From Anaerolineales bacterium (GTDB lineage Bacteria > Chloroflexota > Anaerolineae > Anaerolineales > Villigracilaceae), in NCBI GenBank assembly GCA_014860745.1, contig JACZJC010000076.1, positions 1-64,000 on the forward strand: a DNA stretch of 64,000 bases, read 5' to 3'. A program made the translations under genes and the position numbers. Below, in pieces: positions 16,965 to 25,628 of this stretch. How positions within the stretch are numbered: position 1 is the stretch's first letter; each line of letters starts with the position of its first letter. Under the pieces are notes generated by a model. It saw only the letters and a program-made list of their open reading frames with translations. It did not search any database and was not told where the DNA came from.

Positions 16965-17600
16965 ATGCGATTCACCACCATTTTCTTCGACCTCGACGAC
17001 ACCCTTTATCCGCCTGAAAGCGGTTTGTGGAAAGCCATCAAGGAGCGCATGAACAATTACATGCGCGACCGCATGGATATCCCGGAGCATGAAATACCGA
17101 TCCTGCGTGAAAAATATTTTATGCAATATGGCACCACCATGCGCGGTTTGCAGGCCAACCACAACATCGATTCGGATGATTTCCTCACCTATGTGCACGA
17201 CCTGCCGCTGAAGGAGTATCTGACTCCCAATCCGACTCTACGCTCGGTCCTCGCTTCGCTCCCGACCCGCAACCTGATCTTTACAAACGCAGACATTAAC
17301 CACGCGAAGAGAGTGCTGGCCGCGCTCGAGCTGAACGACCTTTTTGACACCATCGTGGATGTCAACACTGTCGCTCCATACTGCAAGCCAATGCCGGAGT
17401 CGTTTCAGATCGCGATGAAAATCGCCGGCGAATCAGACCCGTCGAAATGTGTGATGATTGACGACCTCCATCGCACCACCCGCGCTGCGCGCGAAGCGGG
17501 CCTCTTCAGCATTTTGTGCAATCCCTCTCACGTCAATGGCGACGCGGATGCGCACCTGACAGATTGGGCTGAATTGAAAGGTATTTTGGAAAGTGTCTGA
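16965..17600 (+). CDS. HAD-family pyrimidine 5'-nucleotidase-like hydrolase
   Basis: 211 residues from ATG 16965. FFDLDDTLY gives the nucleophile Asp9 and general acid Asp11, IFTNAD is motif II, a lysine in YCKPMPE is motif III and VMIDDLHRTTRAA is motif IV. The helical cap after motif I and the overall length match the SDT1/PPHN-type pyrimidine 5'-nucleotidases, which remove phosphate from UMP or similar. Upstream in-frame codons run antiparallel through mutL and are not coding. The mRNA is probably leaderless. Confidence 0.8.
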   Translation: MRFTTIFFDLDDTLYPPESGLWKAIKERMNNYMRDRMDIPEHEIPILREKYFMQYGTTMRGLQANHNIDSDDFLTYVHDLPLKEYLTPNPTLRSVLASLPTRNLIFTNADINHAKRVLAALELNDLFDTIVDVNTVAPYCKPMPESFQIAMKIAGESDPSKCVMIDDLHRTTRAAREAGLFSILCNPSHVNGDADAHLTDWAELKGILESV

Positions 17601-17603
17601 AAC

Positions 17604-17663
17604 GTAGGGACACAGCGAGTCGATTCATAGCTTTGACCATAAACCTTTTCGCTGCGTCCCTAC
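17604..17663. repeat. Foldback element, family B (copy 1)
   Basis: GTAGGGACACAGCGA and its near complement CGCTGCGTCCCTAC enclose about 30 bases of variable sequence. The same arms occur at 23698-23760. Confidence 0.75.
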
Positions 17664-17715
17664 AAACCAGTATCTAAAATTAAGTTTTCAGGCACTCTCT
17701 TGGAAAGGCAATAAA

Positions 17716-17958
17716 ATGGAAGAAAACAAGGTCCTGATTGGCGCGTTGATTTTTATTGTCATGATCGTTGGCGCGAATTTCATTATGTACGCCATTGCGC
17801 GCGGCGCGACCCGTTCCAGCCAAAAAGGATTTTTGGAGACGTTAAGCCAGTCCCTGAACGCCTCGCCAAAAAAGAAGGATGAGTCGATGGACGAACTGCG
17901 CCAAAAGATCCAGGAACTGGAGAAAAGTAAGAAAGACCCGGCGGAGGATTCTGAATAA
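17716..17958 (+). CDS. Small single-pass membrane protein
   Basis: 80 residues. One hydrophobic helix (about residues 6-27, VLIGALIFIVMIVGANFIMYAIA) is followed by a basic patch and a charged, coiled-coil-like tail ending in KSKKDPAEDSE. GGAAAGG lies 6 bases before the ATG. The topology suggests a membrane anchor with a cytosolic tail. It precedes the S41 protease by about 100 bases. No family was recognised. Confidence 0.6.
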   Translation: MEENKVLIGALIFIVMIVGANFIMYAIARGATRSSQKGFLETLSQSLNASPKKKDESMDELRQKIQELEKSKKDPAEDSE

Positions 17959-18060
17959 CCAGGGAGCATCCGCTTCTTACGAAAATCGTATATGGAATTC
18001 AGCAAACTTTAATCCCTGAATGGTATCGTTTGGGGTACCAAATCCAAATTGGAGACTACC

Positions 18061-19320
18061 GTGAATAAAACGTTAAAAATTATTTTGCTTATCCTGGTCG
18101 TGGCTGTGATTGGGCTCGGCTCGTTCGCAGGCGGATTTGTCACCGGGCACCTCATGCCGTTTGCAAATTTGCCCGGCCTGCAGAACCCAACCACCTTTAC
18201 TTCACCCACCACCTCCCCGGACCAGCAATCCGCCACGCCGGAAGAGCTTCAAACCCTCTTTGCCCCATTCTGGGAGGCGTGGACCCTCGTCCATGAAAAT
18301 TATGTAGACCAGCCGGTGGATGATATCGCCCTCATGCGCGGCGCCATCACCGGCATGATGCAAGCCCTTGGCGATGAACATTCCTCTTATATGGACCCTC
18401 AAAATTATAAGGATGCGAATGCCAGCCTCGACGGTTCGTATGAGGGCATAGGCGCGTATGTGGATACGACCACCGTATTCCTTACCATCATCAGCCCGAT
18501 CCCCGGCTCTCCCGCCGAACGTGCGGGTCTTTTGCCCGGCGACCAGGTGGTAGCCATCGACGGTGAGGATATGACCGGCATCACAGCAGAAGCCGCGCGT
18601 TTGAGAGTGCTCGGCCCGGCCGGAACGAAAGTCCGCCTGACCATTCTGCGCAAAGGCGAAGCGGATTTGATCGAATTCGACATCACCCGCGAAAAGATTA
18701 CAGTTGCATCCTCTTCCGGTAAAATGCTCGAAAACGATATAGCCTATATTCAAGTAACCACCTTTGGTACGAACACCACCCCGGAACTTCTCGCCACTCT
18801 GGATGAATTAATGGCAAAAAACCCCAAAGGCATCATTCTTGACCTGCGCTACAATGGCGGTGGATTCCTCTCCACTTCGGTGGAGGTTGCTTCTCAATTC
18901 ATCGGCGAAGGCGTTGTGCTCTATGAAGAGTATGGCAACGGAACCCGCACAACCTATGAGGTAATCCCTGGCGGCCTCGCAACCGATGTAAATATTCCGA
19001 TGGTGGTGCTCGTCAACGAAGGTTCAGCCTCGGCTTCTGAAATTGTCGCCGGCGCATTGCAGGACCTTGGTCGCGCCAAACTGGTGGGCGTGGTTTCCTA
19101 TGGAAAAGGCTCCGTCCAAAATTGGGTTCCGCTTTCCGGAGATAATGGCGCAGTCCGTATCACCATAGCCAAATGGCTGACCCCAAATGAAAAGACCATT
19201 AATAAAGTCGGCCTCACCCCGGACTACGAAGTGGAATTGACCGATGAAGACCGTATCGCCGGGCTCGACCCCCAGCTCGATAAAGCTGTGGAAGTATTAC
19301 TGGAAATGATCGGAAAGTAA
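18061..19320 (+). CDS. C-terminal processing peptidase, S41 family
   Basis: 419 residues from the GTG at 18061, supported by GGAG 6 bases upstream; an in-frame TTG at 18049 lies inside that signal. An N-terminal hydrophobic segment (LKIILLILVVAVIGLGSFAGGF) is a signal or anchor. A PDZ domain follows (GSYEGIGAYVD to LRKGEADLIEF), then the S41 core with LDLRYNGGGFL, the serine in NEGSASASEI and the lysine in SYGKGSVQ. This Ser-Lys protease trims or degrades extracytoplasmic proteins. The YugP-like metalloprotease gene follows after 15 bases, making a likely two-gene envelope quality-control operon. Confidence 0.92.
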   Translation: MNKTLKIILLILVVAVIGLGSFAGGFVTGHLMPFANLPGLQNPTTFTSPTTSPDQQSATPEELQTLFAPFWEAWTLVHENYVDQPVDDIALMRGAITGMMQALGDEHSSYMDPQNYKDANASLDGSYEGIGAYVDTTTVFLTIISPIPGSPAERAGLLPGDQVVAIDGEDMTGITAEAARLRVLGPAGTKVRLTILRKGEADLIEFDITREKITVASSSGKMLENDIAYIQVTTFGTNTTPELLATLDELMAKNPKGIILDLRYNGGGFLSTSVEVASQFIGEGVVLYEEYGNGTRTTYEVIPGGLATDVNIPMVVLVNEGSASASEIVAGALQDLGRAKLVGVVSYGKGSVQNWVPLSGDNGAVRITIAKWLTPNEKTINKVGLTPDYEVELTDEDRIAGLDPQLDKAVEVLLEMIGK

Positions 19321-19335
19321 ATCAAGGAGAAAAAA

Positions 19336-20025
19336 ATGTTCTTCAGCCCAAGCTATCTAATCTATATGATCCCCGCCTTCATTCTCATGGCGCTCACGTC
19401 ATGGTATGTAAAGGCGGCCTACAACAAATGGAGCCGCGTCCCCGCGCAGAGCCGGTTGACCGGCGCCCAGGCCGCCCAGAGATTAATCTCCACTGGCGGC
19501 ATATACGGCGTGCAGGTTCAAGGTGTGGCCGGGAATTTGACGGACCACTATGACCCGCGCAACAAGACGCTTTTTCTTTCGCCGGGTGTCGCCAATGGAG
19601 CCTCGGTGGCTTCCATGGCCATCGCCGCTCACGAACTCGGACACGCCATGCAGGATGCGGAGGATTATCTCCCGCTGCGGTTCCGCTCCGCGCTGGTGCC
19701 CGTCGTCAACATCGGCTCGAACCTCGGCTGGTTCCTGATCATGATCGGGCTCTTCCTGCGCTTTACGGAACTGGCCTGGCTCGGCGTGTTGATCTTCGCC
19801 GGCGGCGCCGTCTTTGCACTCGCCACATTACCTGTGGAATTCAACGCCTCTTCCCGCGCGAAGCAGCTGCTTGCCCAAACCGGCATCATCCAAACGGACG
19901 CGGAAATGCGCGGTGTCAACAGTGTGCTCAATGCCGCCGCCCTTACCTACGTGGCCGGCCTCGTCACCGCCATCCTGCAATTGCTGTATTACGTCTCCCT
20001 CGTCGGCGGCGGCAGGCGCAGGTAA
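19336..20025 (+). CDS. YugP-like zinc metallopeptidase
   Basis: 229 residues. HELGHAMQ (His99, Glu100, His103) is a zinc-protease motif placed in a membrane protein with an N-terminal helix, paired helices around 130-170 and a C-terminal helix, as in YugP/DUF2927-unrelated membrane proteases of Firmicutes and Chloroflexota. PVEFNASSRAKQLL after the helices is conserved in the family. AAGGAG lies 8 bases before the ATG. It is cotranscribed with the S41 protease and ends at a terminator. Confidence 0.85.
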   Translation: MFFSPSYLIYMIPAFILMALTSWYVKAAYNKWSRVPAQSRLTGAQAAQRLISTGGIYGVQVQGVAGNLTDHYDPRNKTLFLSPGVANGASVASMAIAAHELGHAMQDAEDYLPLRFRSALVPVVNIGSNLGWFLIMIGLFLRFTELAWLGVLIFAGGAVFALATLPVEFNASSRAKQLLAQTGIIQTDAEMRGVNSVLNAAALTYVAGLVTAILQLLYYVSLVGGGRRR

Positions 20026-20056
20026 TCGAAACGGATTTTCAAGCTTGAGATTCTCG

Positions 20057-20086
20057 AGAGCGGGTGAAAGCCCGCTCTTTTTTTAT
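20057..20086 (+). terminator. Terminator after the YugP-like gene
   Basis: AGAGCGGG and CCCGCTCT pair around TGAAAG and are followed by TTTTTTT. The -10 box of the next gene starts four bases later. Confidence 0.85.
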
Positions 20087-20089
20087 GTG

Positions 20090-20095
20090 TATAAT
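20090..20095 (+). promoter_or_regulatory. -10 box for a leaderless start
   Basis: TATAAT, then seven bases (CCCTGAA), then ATG at 20103. No ribosome binding site fits between them. Confidence 0.6.
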
Positions 20096-20102
20096 CCCTG
20101 AA

Positions 20103-21125
20103 ATGAAAAAATTAGTCCTCGTTGTTGTTCTCTTCCTCGGCATTGCAGTGGTGGCGATCAGCTTAAGCGAATTGGAAACGATCCTGCTGACCCTGCGGAA
20201 GGCGCACCTGGAATTTTTCATCCTGGCCATCCTGATTCAATTGTTATGGTTTCTCGGCATAGCCCGCATGTATCAGTCCATTTTTCATTTACTCGGAGTC
20301 CACGAGGGCATATTGACCTTAAGTCGCATTGCCACAGCGGCGAACTTTATCAATGTGGTGGCACCAACTGCCGGCGTGGGAGGAATCGCACTCTTCGCTT
20401 CCGAAGCGCGCCGGCGCGGGCATCCTGCCGGCAAGGTAACCGTTGCCGCTGCCTTATTCCTGCTGCTCGACCAGGCCGCGTTTCTTGTCATCCTTTCCCT
20501 CGGGTTGATCGTACTCGTCCGCCGCAATGACCTGGACGCCGGTGAAATTTCCGCTTCGTTTTTTCTGCTTTGCATTGCGGTCACATATGCAATCGTTCTC
20601 TACATCGGCTACCGCTCGGAGGAAAAACTGGGGAATCTGCTTGCAAAAATGGCGCGGGGAATTAACCGCCTGGTGAAGTTATTTCGCAAACGTGAATATC
20701 TCAGTGAAATTCGCGCGCGCGAATTCGCGCATGAAGTTTCCGAAGGCTTTGCGGGGCTGACCGAAAAGCCATCCAGTTTGGTGCGGCCGGTCATGTGGGG
20801 AATTTTCAACAAGGGGCTTTTGATGCTCATCCTGGTCAGTGCCTTCCTATCGTTCGAAGTCCCCTTTTCGACCGGCACCATCATTGCGGGATTTTCGCTT
20901 GCCTATCTTTTCCTGATCGTTTCGCCCACCCCATCGGGCATTGGCGTGGTGGAAGGCTTGATGCCGATTGCGCTGGCTTCCCTGAACGTGAACTGGAGTC
21001 AGGCGGTTGTGATCACTCTTTCCTATCGCACCGTCACGTTTTGGGTTCCCTTCGGTGTGGGCGCGTGGGCTTTTCGCTCCCTGCATACAGACGGCGAGGA
21101 ACCTTCAGCGCGGGCGGCGCAATGA
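20103..21125 (+). CDS. Polytopic membrane protein, lysylphosphatidylglycerol synthase/flippase TM family (YbhN-like)
   Basis: 340 residues from ATG 20103. About eight hydrophobic helices are seen. NFINVVAPTAGVGGIALFASEARRRG and LFLIVSPTPSGIGVVEGLM are the two re-entrant, glycine/proline-rich signatures of the LPG synthase TM region (UPF0104/YbhN/AglD) family, whose members move or modify lipids. No aminoacyl-transfer domain is fused, so it is not MprF itself. A terminator precedes it and an in-box leaderless promoter drives it. The helicase gene starts 8 bases after its stop, so both are cotranscribed. Confidence 0.8.
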   Translation: MKKLVLVVVLFLGIAVVAISLSELETILLTLRKAHLEFFILAILIQLLWFLGIARMYQSIFHLLGVHEGILTLSRIATAANFINVVAPTAGVGGIALFASEARRRGHPAGKVTVAAALFLLLDQAAFLVILSLGLIVLVRRNDLDAGEISASFFLLCIAVTYAIVLYIGYRSEEKLGNLLAKMARGINRLVKLFRKREYLSEIRAREFAHEVSEGFAGLTEKPSSLVRPVMWGIFNKGLLMLILVSAFLSFEVPFSTGTIIAGFSLAYLFLIVSPTPSGIGVVEGLMPIALASLNVNWSQAVVITLSYRTVTFWVPFGVGAWAFRSLHTDGEEPSARAAQ

Positions 21126-21133
21126 ACTGAACC

Positions 21134-23692
21134 ATGCTTTCCTCTTTATTTGATTTGTGGAAGCAGGACCCGGAGACCGCGCCGAATTTCGCCGCCTGGC
21201 GGACAACTCCCGCGCGCGCCGCGCAGACGCATCCCCTCCCGACCGATCTGCCTGCCCCGCTTCGAGAGACATTATCCACCCGCAACATTCACTCGCTATA
21301 TTCCCATCAACTCGGCGCATGGAATCAAACTCGTGCCGGAAAAAATATCATTCTTGCCACAGGCACCGCCAGCGGAAAGACTCTCGCCTACAACCTGCCC
21401 GTGCTTGCATCCATGCTCCAAAACCATGAAGCGCGCGCTCTTTATCTTTTCCCAACCAAAGCCCTTGCGCAGGATCAACTTTCCACTCTCTCAAACCTGA
21501 AACCTGACACCTGGAACCTGACACCTGCCATCTACGACGGCGACACTTCCCAATCTCAACGTCCCGCCATTCGCAGAAATGCCCGCATTGTTCTCTCCAA
21601 CCCGGATATGCTTCACACCGGCATTCTCCCGCATCACGCCAACTGGAGCGATTTCTTCTCAAACCTGAAATTCGTCGTCATTGACGAGGCTCATACTTAT
21701 CGCGGAGTCTTCGGCTCGCATGTGGCCAACGTCATTCGCAGGTTGAAACGGGTTGCGAATTTCTACGGGGCGAAACCTCAATTCATCCTCGCTTCGGCCA
21801 CCATCGGGAATCCGAAAGAGCTTGCCGAAAAACTGATCGAAGAACCCGTGGAATTAATTGACAACGACGGCTCCTCGCGCGGCGAACGTCACTTCATCAT
21901 CTACAACCCGCCCGTCACTGACGCTGCTCTTGGCCTGCGAAAAAGCGCCCTGCTGGAAAGTGTGCGGCTGGCGAATCACCTTCTGGCGCGGAATATTCAA
22001 TCTGTTGTCTTTGCGCGGACGAGGAGAAGTGTGGAGATGATTCTCACATACCTTCAAGGTGGAAATCAAAACGCGATATTCGATACTAGAAAATCGAATA
22101 ACGAATTGTCAAATATCGGCTCTTCAATCCGCGGTTATCGCAGCGGCTACCTCCCCGCACAACGCCGCGAAATCGAGCAGGGACTGCGCGATGGCTCGGT
22201 CAAAACCGTGGTTGCCACCACGGCCCTTGAACTCGGAATCGATATCGGCGGACTCGGCGCGGCGATCCTGGTCGGGTATCCGGGAACGATCGCCAGCGCA
22301 AGGCAGCAATCAGGGCGGGCGGGACGCGGCGATGATCCCGCTGTGTCGGTGCTGGTCGCGTCGCCCAATCCGCTCGATCAATTCTTGGCGCATCATCCCG
22401 ATTATTTTTTCGGCAGGTCGCCCGAACAGGCCCTGGTGAATCCGAATCACCTGCTGGTATTGCTTGAGCATTTGCGCTGTGCGATGTTCGAACTTCCTTT
22501 TCAGCAGGGCGAGTCGTTCGGTTCGTTGTCATGGGAGTTGATCAAGGAGTATCTCCACTTTCTACTTTCCAATAACGAGGCGCATTTTTCCAACTCGAAG
22601 TATTACTGGATGCAGGATGCCTATCCCGCCGCAAATATTTCACTGCGATCCGCATCGCCTCAAAGTTTTATTTTACAAGCCACCACAGCCGATGGACGAC
22701 CGTCTACGATCGGTACGGTGGACGGCGAATCCGCTTCATGGATGATCCATCCCGGCGCGATCTACATGCACGAAGCCCAGCAGTATTTTGTGCAGGAACT
22801 CGATCTTGAAAATCACGTCGCCCAGCTCGTGCCTGTCGGTTTGGATTACTACACCGAAGCTCAACAACAGTCAGATATCCAGATACTTTCAGTCAATGAA
22901 GGGTCTGTAGCAAAGGGATGTGAAAAAGGCTATGGCGAAATTCAAGTCACAACGCAGGTGGTTGGCTTTCGCAAGATTCGCTGGTTTACGAATGAAAATC
23001 TGGGACAGGAACCGCTGGATATGCCTCCCTCCCAATTGCAGACGACCGGCTACTGGTTGACTCTCGCCGAAGCGACTCTCTCGCATCTGCGCGAGGCTGG
23101 TACCTGGTCCAACGACCCAAACGACTACGGACCCGAATGGCCGAAGATCAGGCTCGCCGTCCGAAAACGGGACCAGTTCAAATGTCAGGTGTGCGGCGCG
23201 GTGGAGACTGCACGCGAACATGATGTGCATCACAAAACTCCGTTCCGCGCTTTCATCCAAAATGGAGTCATCCAACGCGAGCAGGCCAATCGTTTGGAAA
23301 ATCTCACCACGCTTTGCAGCGGATGCCACAAGAAAGTGGAACAGAACGTACGCATCCGCAGCGGGCTGGCCGGGCTGGGATTCGTACTCGGCAACCTCGC
23401 GCCTTTGTTTTTGATGTGCGACCCACGCGACCTCGGTATCTATTCCGAGCCTGCGTGGCCTGCCGTCGATGGAAAGCCGTCTGTCGTTCTGTATGACCTT
23501 GTGCCGGCCGGCATCGGCTTCAGCCAGCGGTTATTTGAAATCCACGACGAATTGATCCAGCGCGCGTTTGAGCTGGTGAGCCAATGTGAGTGCGAAGATG
23601 GCTGTCCTTCCTGTGTGGGGCCCGGCGGGGAAAATGGTCATGGAGGCAGGCAGGAAACGCTGGCGATATTGAAGGAAATATCGCTTTCATAA
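21134..23692 (+). CDS. MrfA/YprA-like DEAH helicase with an embedded HNH domain
   Basis: 852 residues. The superfamily 2 motifs are LATGTASGKT (about 73-82, Walker A), VIDEAHTYRGVFGSHV (DEAH) and LELGIDIGG...QQSGRAGRG (motifs V and VI). The C-terminal DUF1998-type region ends in CECEDGCPSC, a four-cysteine metal site. This matches MrfA (YprA), a 3'-5' helicase linked to mitomycin-type damage repair. Between residues about 673 and 735, VRKRDQFKCQVCG, HDVHHKTPF and NLTTLCSGCHKK form a complete HNH nuclease-like module, which standard MrfA proteins lack. A CCTGACACCTGGAACCTGAC-type phrase is translated near residue 125. Confidence 0.85.
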   Translation: MLSSLFDLWKQDPETAPNFAAWRTTPARAAQTHPLPTDLPAPLRETLSTRNIHSLYSHQLGAWNQTRAGKNIILATGTASGKTLAYNLPVLASMLQNHEARALYLFPTKALAQDQLSTLSNLKPDTWNLTPAIYDGDTSQSQRPAIRRNARIVLSNPDMLHTGILPHHANWSDFFSNLKFVVIDEAHTYRGVFGSHVANVIRRLKRVANFYGAKPQFILASATIGNPKELAEKLIEEPVELIDNDGSSRGERHFIIYNPPVTDAALGLRKSALLESVRLANHLLARNIQSVVFARTRRSVEMILTYLQGGNQNAIFDTRKSNNELSNIGSSIRGYRSGYLPAQRREIEQGLRDGSVKTVVATTALELGIDIGGLGAAILVGYPGTIASARQQSGRAGRGDDPAVSVLVASPNPLDQFLAHHPDYFFGRSPEQALVNPNHLLVLLEHLRCAMFELPFQQGESFGSLSWELIKEYLHFLLSNNEAHFSNSKYYWMQDAYPAANISLRSASPQSFILQATTADGRPSTIGTVDGESASWMIHPGAIYMHEAQQYFVQELDLENHVAQLVPVGLDYYTEAQQQSDIQILSVNEGSVAKGCEKGYGEIQVTTQVVGFRKIRWFTNENLGQEPLDMPPSQLQTTGYWLTLAEATLSHLREAGTWSNDPNDYGPEWPKIRLAVRKRDQFKCQVCGAVETAREHDVHHKTPFRAFIQNGVIQREQANRLENLTTLCSGCHKKVEQNVRIRSGLAGLGFVLGNLAPLFLMCDPRDLGIYSEPAWPAVDGKPSVVLYDLVPAGIGFSQRLFEIHDELIQRAFELVSQCECEDGCPSCVGPGGENGHGGRQETLAILKEISLS
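21494..21529. repeat. Translated low-complexity phrase in the helicase gene
   Basis: AAACCTGA, AACCTGACACCTG and GAACCTGACACCTG follow one another within the open frame and add a non-conserved NLKPDTWNLTPA stretch between helicase motifs. Confidence 0.5.
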
Positions 23693-23697
23693 CTACA

Positions 23698-23760
23698 TTG
23701 TAGGGACACAGCGGTCTTTTTATGATTGTGACGATGGTTCGTCCTGCTGTGTCCCTACAA
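23698..23760. repeat. Foldback element, family B (copy 2)
   Basis: TTGTAGGGACACAGC and GCTGTGTCCCTACAA are perfect inverted arms, shared with 17604-17663. It fills the gap between the helicase and ChrB-C genes. Confidence 0.8.
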
Positions 23761-23779
23761 CATAAAAAAGGAAAATACA

Positions 23780-24229
23780 ATGAAATGGATCACCCGCTCT
23801 CACGTTCATGTGGACCGAGTCGCCTGTCCCTGGCTGATTACCCGCTTTATTGATAACGAAGCCGAATTCTTGTTTGTCCCTGCAAATCAAATCGAAAAAG
23901 TTGCAAAGGAAACAGGCGCTATCCCGTTCGATGCGCCCGGTGTTGAATTGGGTCACGTGGATGGGCGTTGTTCATTTGAGTCCATCATCGTCAAATATGG
24001 TTTGAAGGAACCCGGCTTGCTTCGCCTCGCAAAGATCGTCCATGCCGCGGATGTGGCCGAAGATATTGATACCGATCCCATCGCCCGCGGACTCGAAGCG
24101 ATTGCCTCCGGTTACAGCCTGCGTTTCCCCGAAGACATGGAAAACCTCGAACATCAATTTGAAGTGTATGACGCCTTGTATGCATGGTGCAGGCTGGATG
24201 CCGTAACGTCCGGCGTGAACCCCGGATAA
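23780..24229 (+). CDS. ChrB C-terminal-domain protein
   Basis: 149 residues matching the C-terminal (enzymatic) half of chromate-resistance protein ChrB: VHVDRVACPWLITRFID, AEFLFVP and GRCSFESIIVKYGL are the conserved stretches. Stand-alone ChrB-C proteins occur without chromate transporters, as here. AAAGGAAA lies upstream of the ATG. The histidine-kinase gene starts 4 bases after its stop, so it may share an operon with the two-component system. A role in chromate or redox stress is inference. Confidence 0.75.
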   Translation: MKWITRSHVHVDRVACPWLITRFIDNEAEFLFVPANQIEKVAKETGAIPFDAPGVELGHVDGRCSFESIIVKYGLKEPGLLRLAKIVHAADVAEDIDTDPIARGLEAIASGYSLRFPEDMENLEHQFEVYDALYAWCRLDAVTSGVNPG

Positions 24230-24233
24230 CTTT

Positions 24234-25628
24234 ATGATCACCCTCTCTGAATTTTTCGAGCTCAACCGCGAGATCATCCTGTTCGTTTATGGCTTGGTAT
24301 TTTTCCTCTTGGGCTTTGCAATTATTTTGCAAACGCGCAAATCTTCACGGCTGGATCTGGCCCGTAACTTGCGCTGGCTGGCAGCATTCGGCATTACACA
24401 TGGCTTTTATGAATGGGGCGACTTGTTCATTCCCATTCAGGGGGAATATTTGGGCGAAGCCACCATGCGGATTCTATATTTTGTTCACAAGGTTTTGCTG
24501 GCGGTTTCATTTGTCTGTCTTTTTGAATTTGGGGCGGCTGTGTTTCCCTCCGGCAAAAAGGCGCGTGGACTTCATTGGCACTCCATTGCGGTCTTTATTT
24601 TATGGGTGTTGCTCGTCTTTTTCTTTTTTCCCGGTGATCCGATTGATCGCGAATGGAGACGGAACGCCAACGCCCTGGCGCGGTATTTCATCGGCTTTCC
24701 CGGCGGGATGCTCGCCGCGTACGGCTTACGAAAGCATACCCTTCAGCGGATTCGTCCCTTGAATGTGCCGAAGATCGTGCAAATGTTTCGAATTGCCGGG
24801 CTTTCATTGGGGGTATATGCAGTGGTCGGCGGGCTGGTCGTGCCCCGGGTTGGTTTTTTCCCGGGTACCATCGTCAATACGGATACCTTTACAGAACTGG
24901 TCGGTGCGCCGCCGCTTGTCTTCCGTTCCCTGGTGGGGATGATCATCGCCTTTACGATCATCCGCGCGCTGGAAATATTCGACCTGGAAACCGAACGCAG
25001 GATCGAACAATTGGAACAAAAACAGATCATCAATGCCGAACACGAGCGGCTCGCCCGCAACCTGCACGATGGCGCGATCCAGAAAGTTTACACAGCCGGC
25101 CTGCTGGTGGTATCGGCGGAGAAAATTGCCGAACCTGAAAGCGAACTGGATAAGCGACTCAAGCGCGCCGTGGCCGCACTCAGCGATTCAATCGTGGACT
25201 TGAGGCGGAATCTGTCCGAACTGCATTCCCACACCCCGGTAACTCAAGAGTCCCTGCCCGAGTTGCTGCAAAAGATTGCTAAAAACCCAAACTACAATAC
25301 AATGGTGGACATTTCCATTCAAATGGACCTGCCCGATGGGAAATCCATCTCGGCGGTGCGGGCGGGTCATGTCTATGCCATTGTGAATGAAGCGATGGCA
25401 AACGTGGTGCGTCATGCAAAAGCAGCAAAGGTGAATATCCTTGCAAACGATGCTGGTGATTTTCTGAAAATCCAGGTTCGGGATGATGGTGTGGGTATGA
25501 AGCCCAATGCGACTAACGGATATGGGTTAAGGAATATGCGCGACCGCGCGCGTTTGTTGAACGGCAATATCGAGTTTGAAAACAACAGAGGGCTTGTTGT
25601 TAACCTTGTCCTTCCATGGAAAGATTAG
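24234..25628 (+). CDS. Membrane-bound sensor histidine kinase, NarL/HisKA_3 type
   Basis: 464 residues. Seven or so membrane helices occupy residues 1-255, with no recognised extracellular domain. A short coiled helix leads to LARNLHDGAIQKV, whose His278 is the phosphorylation site of the HisKA_3 class. The ATPase domain has NEAMANVVRHAKA (N box), VRDDGVGM (G1) and GYGLRNMRDRARLLNG (G2). The response regulator begins at the next base after its stop codon, so the pair is translationally coupled. The helical sensor portion suggests a membrane-borne or small hydrophobic signal. Confidence 0.9.
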   Translation: MITLSEFFELNREIILFVYGLVFFLLGFAIILQTRKSSRLDLARNLRWLAAFGITHGFYEWGDLFIPIQGEYLGEATMRILYFVHKVLLAVSFVCLFEFGAAVFPSGKKARGLHWHSIAVFILWVLLVFFFFPGDPIDREWRRNANALARYFIGFPGGMLAAYGLRKHTLQRIRPLNVPKIVQMFRIAGLSLGVYAVVGGLVVPRVGFFPGTIVNTDTFTELVGAPPLVFRSLVGMIIAFTIIRALEIFDLETERRIEQLEQKQIINAEHERLARNLHDGAIQKVYTAGLLVVSAEKIAEPESELDKRLKRAVAALSDSIVDLRRNLSELHSHTPVTQESLPELLQKIAKNPNYNTMVDISIQMDLPDGKSISAVRAGHVYAIVNEAMANVVRHAKAAKVNILANDAGDFLKIQVRDDGVGMKPNATNGYGLRNMRDRARLLNGNIEFENNRGLVVNLVLPWKD

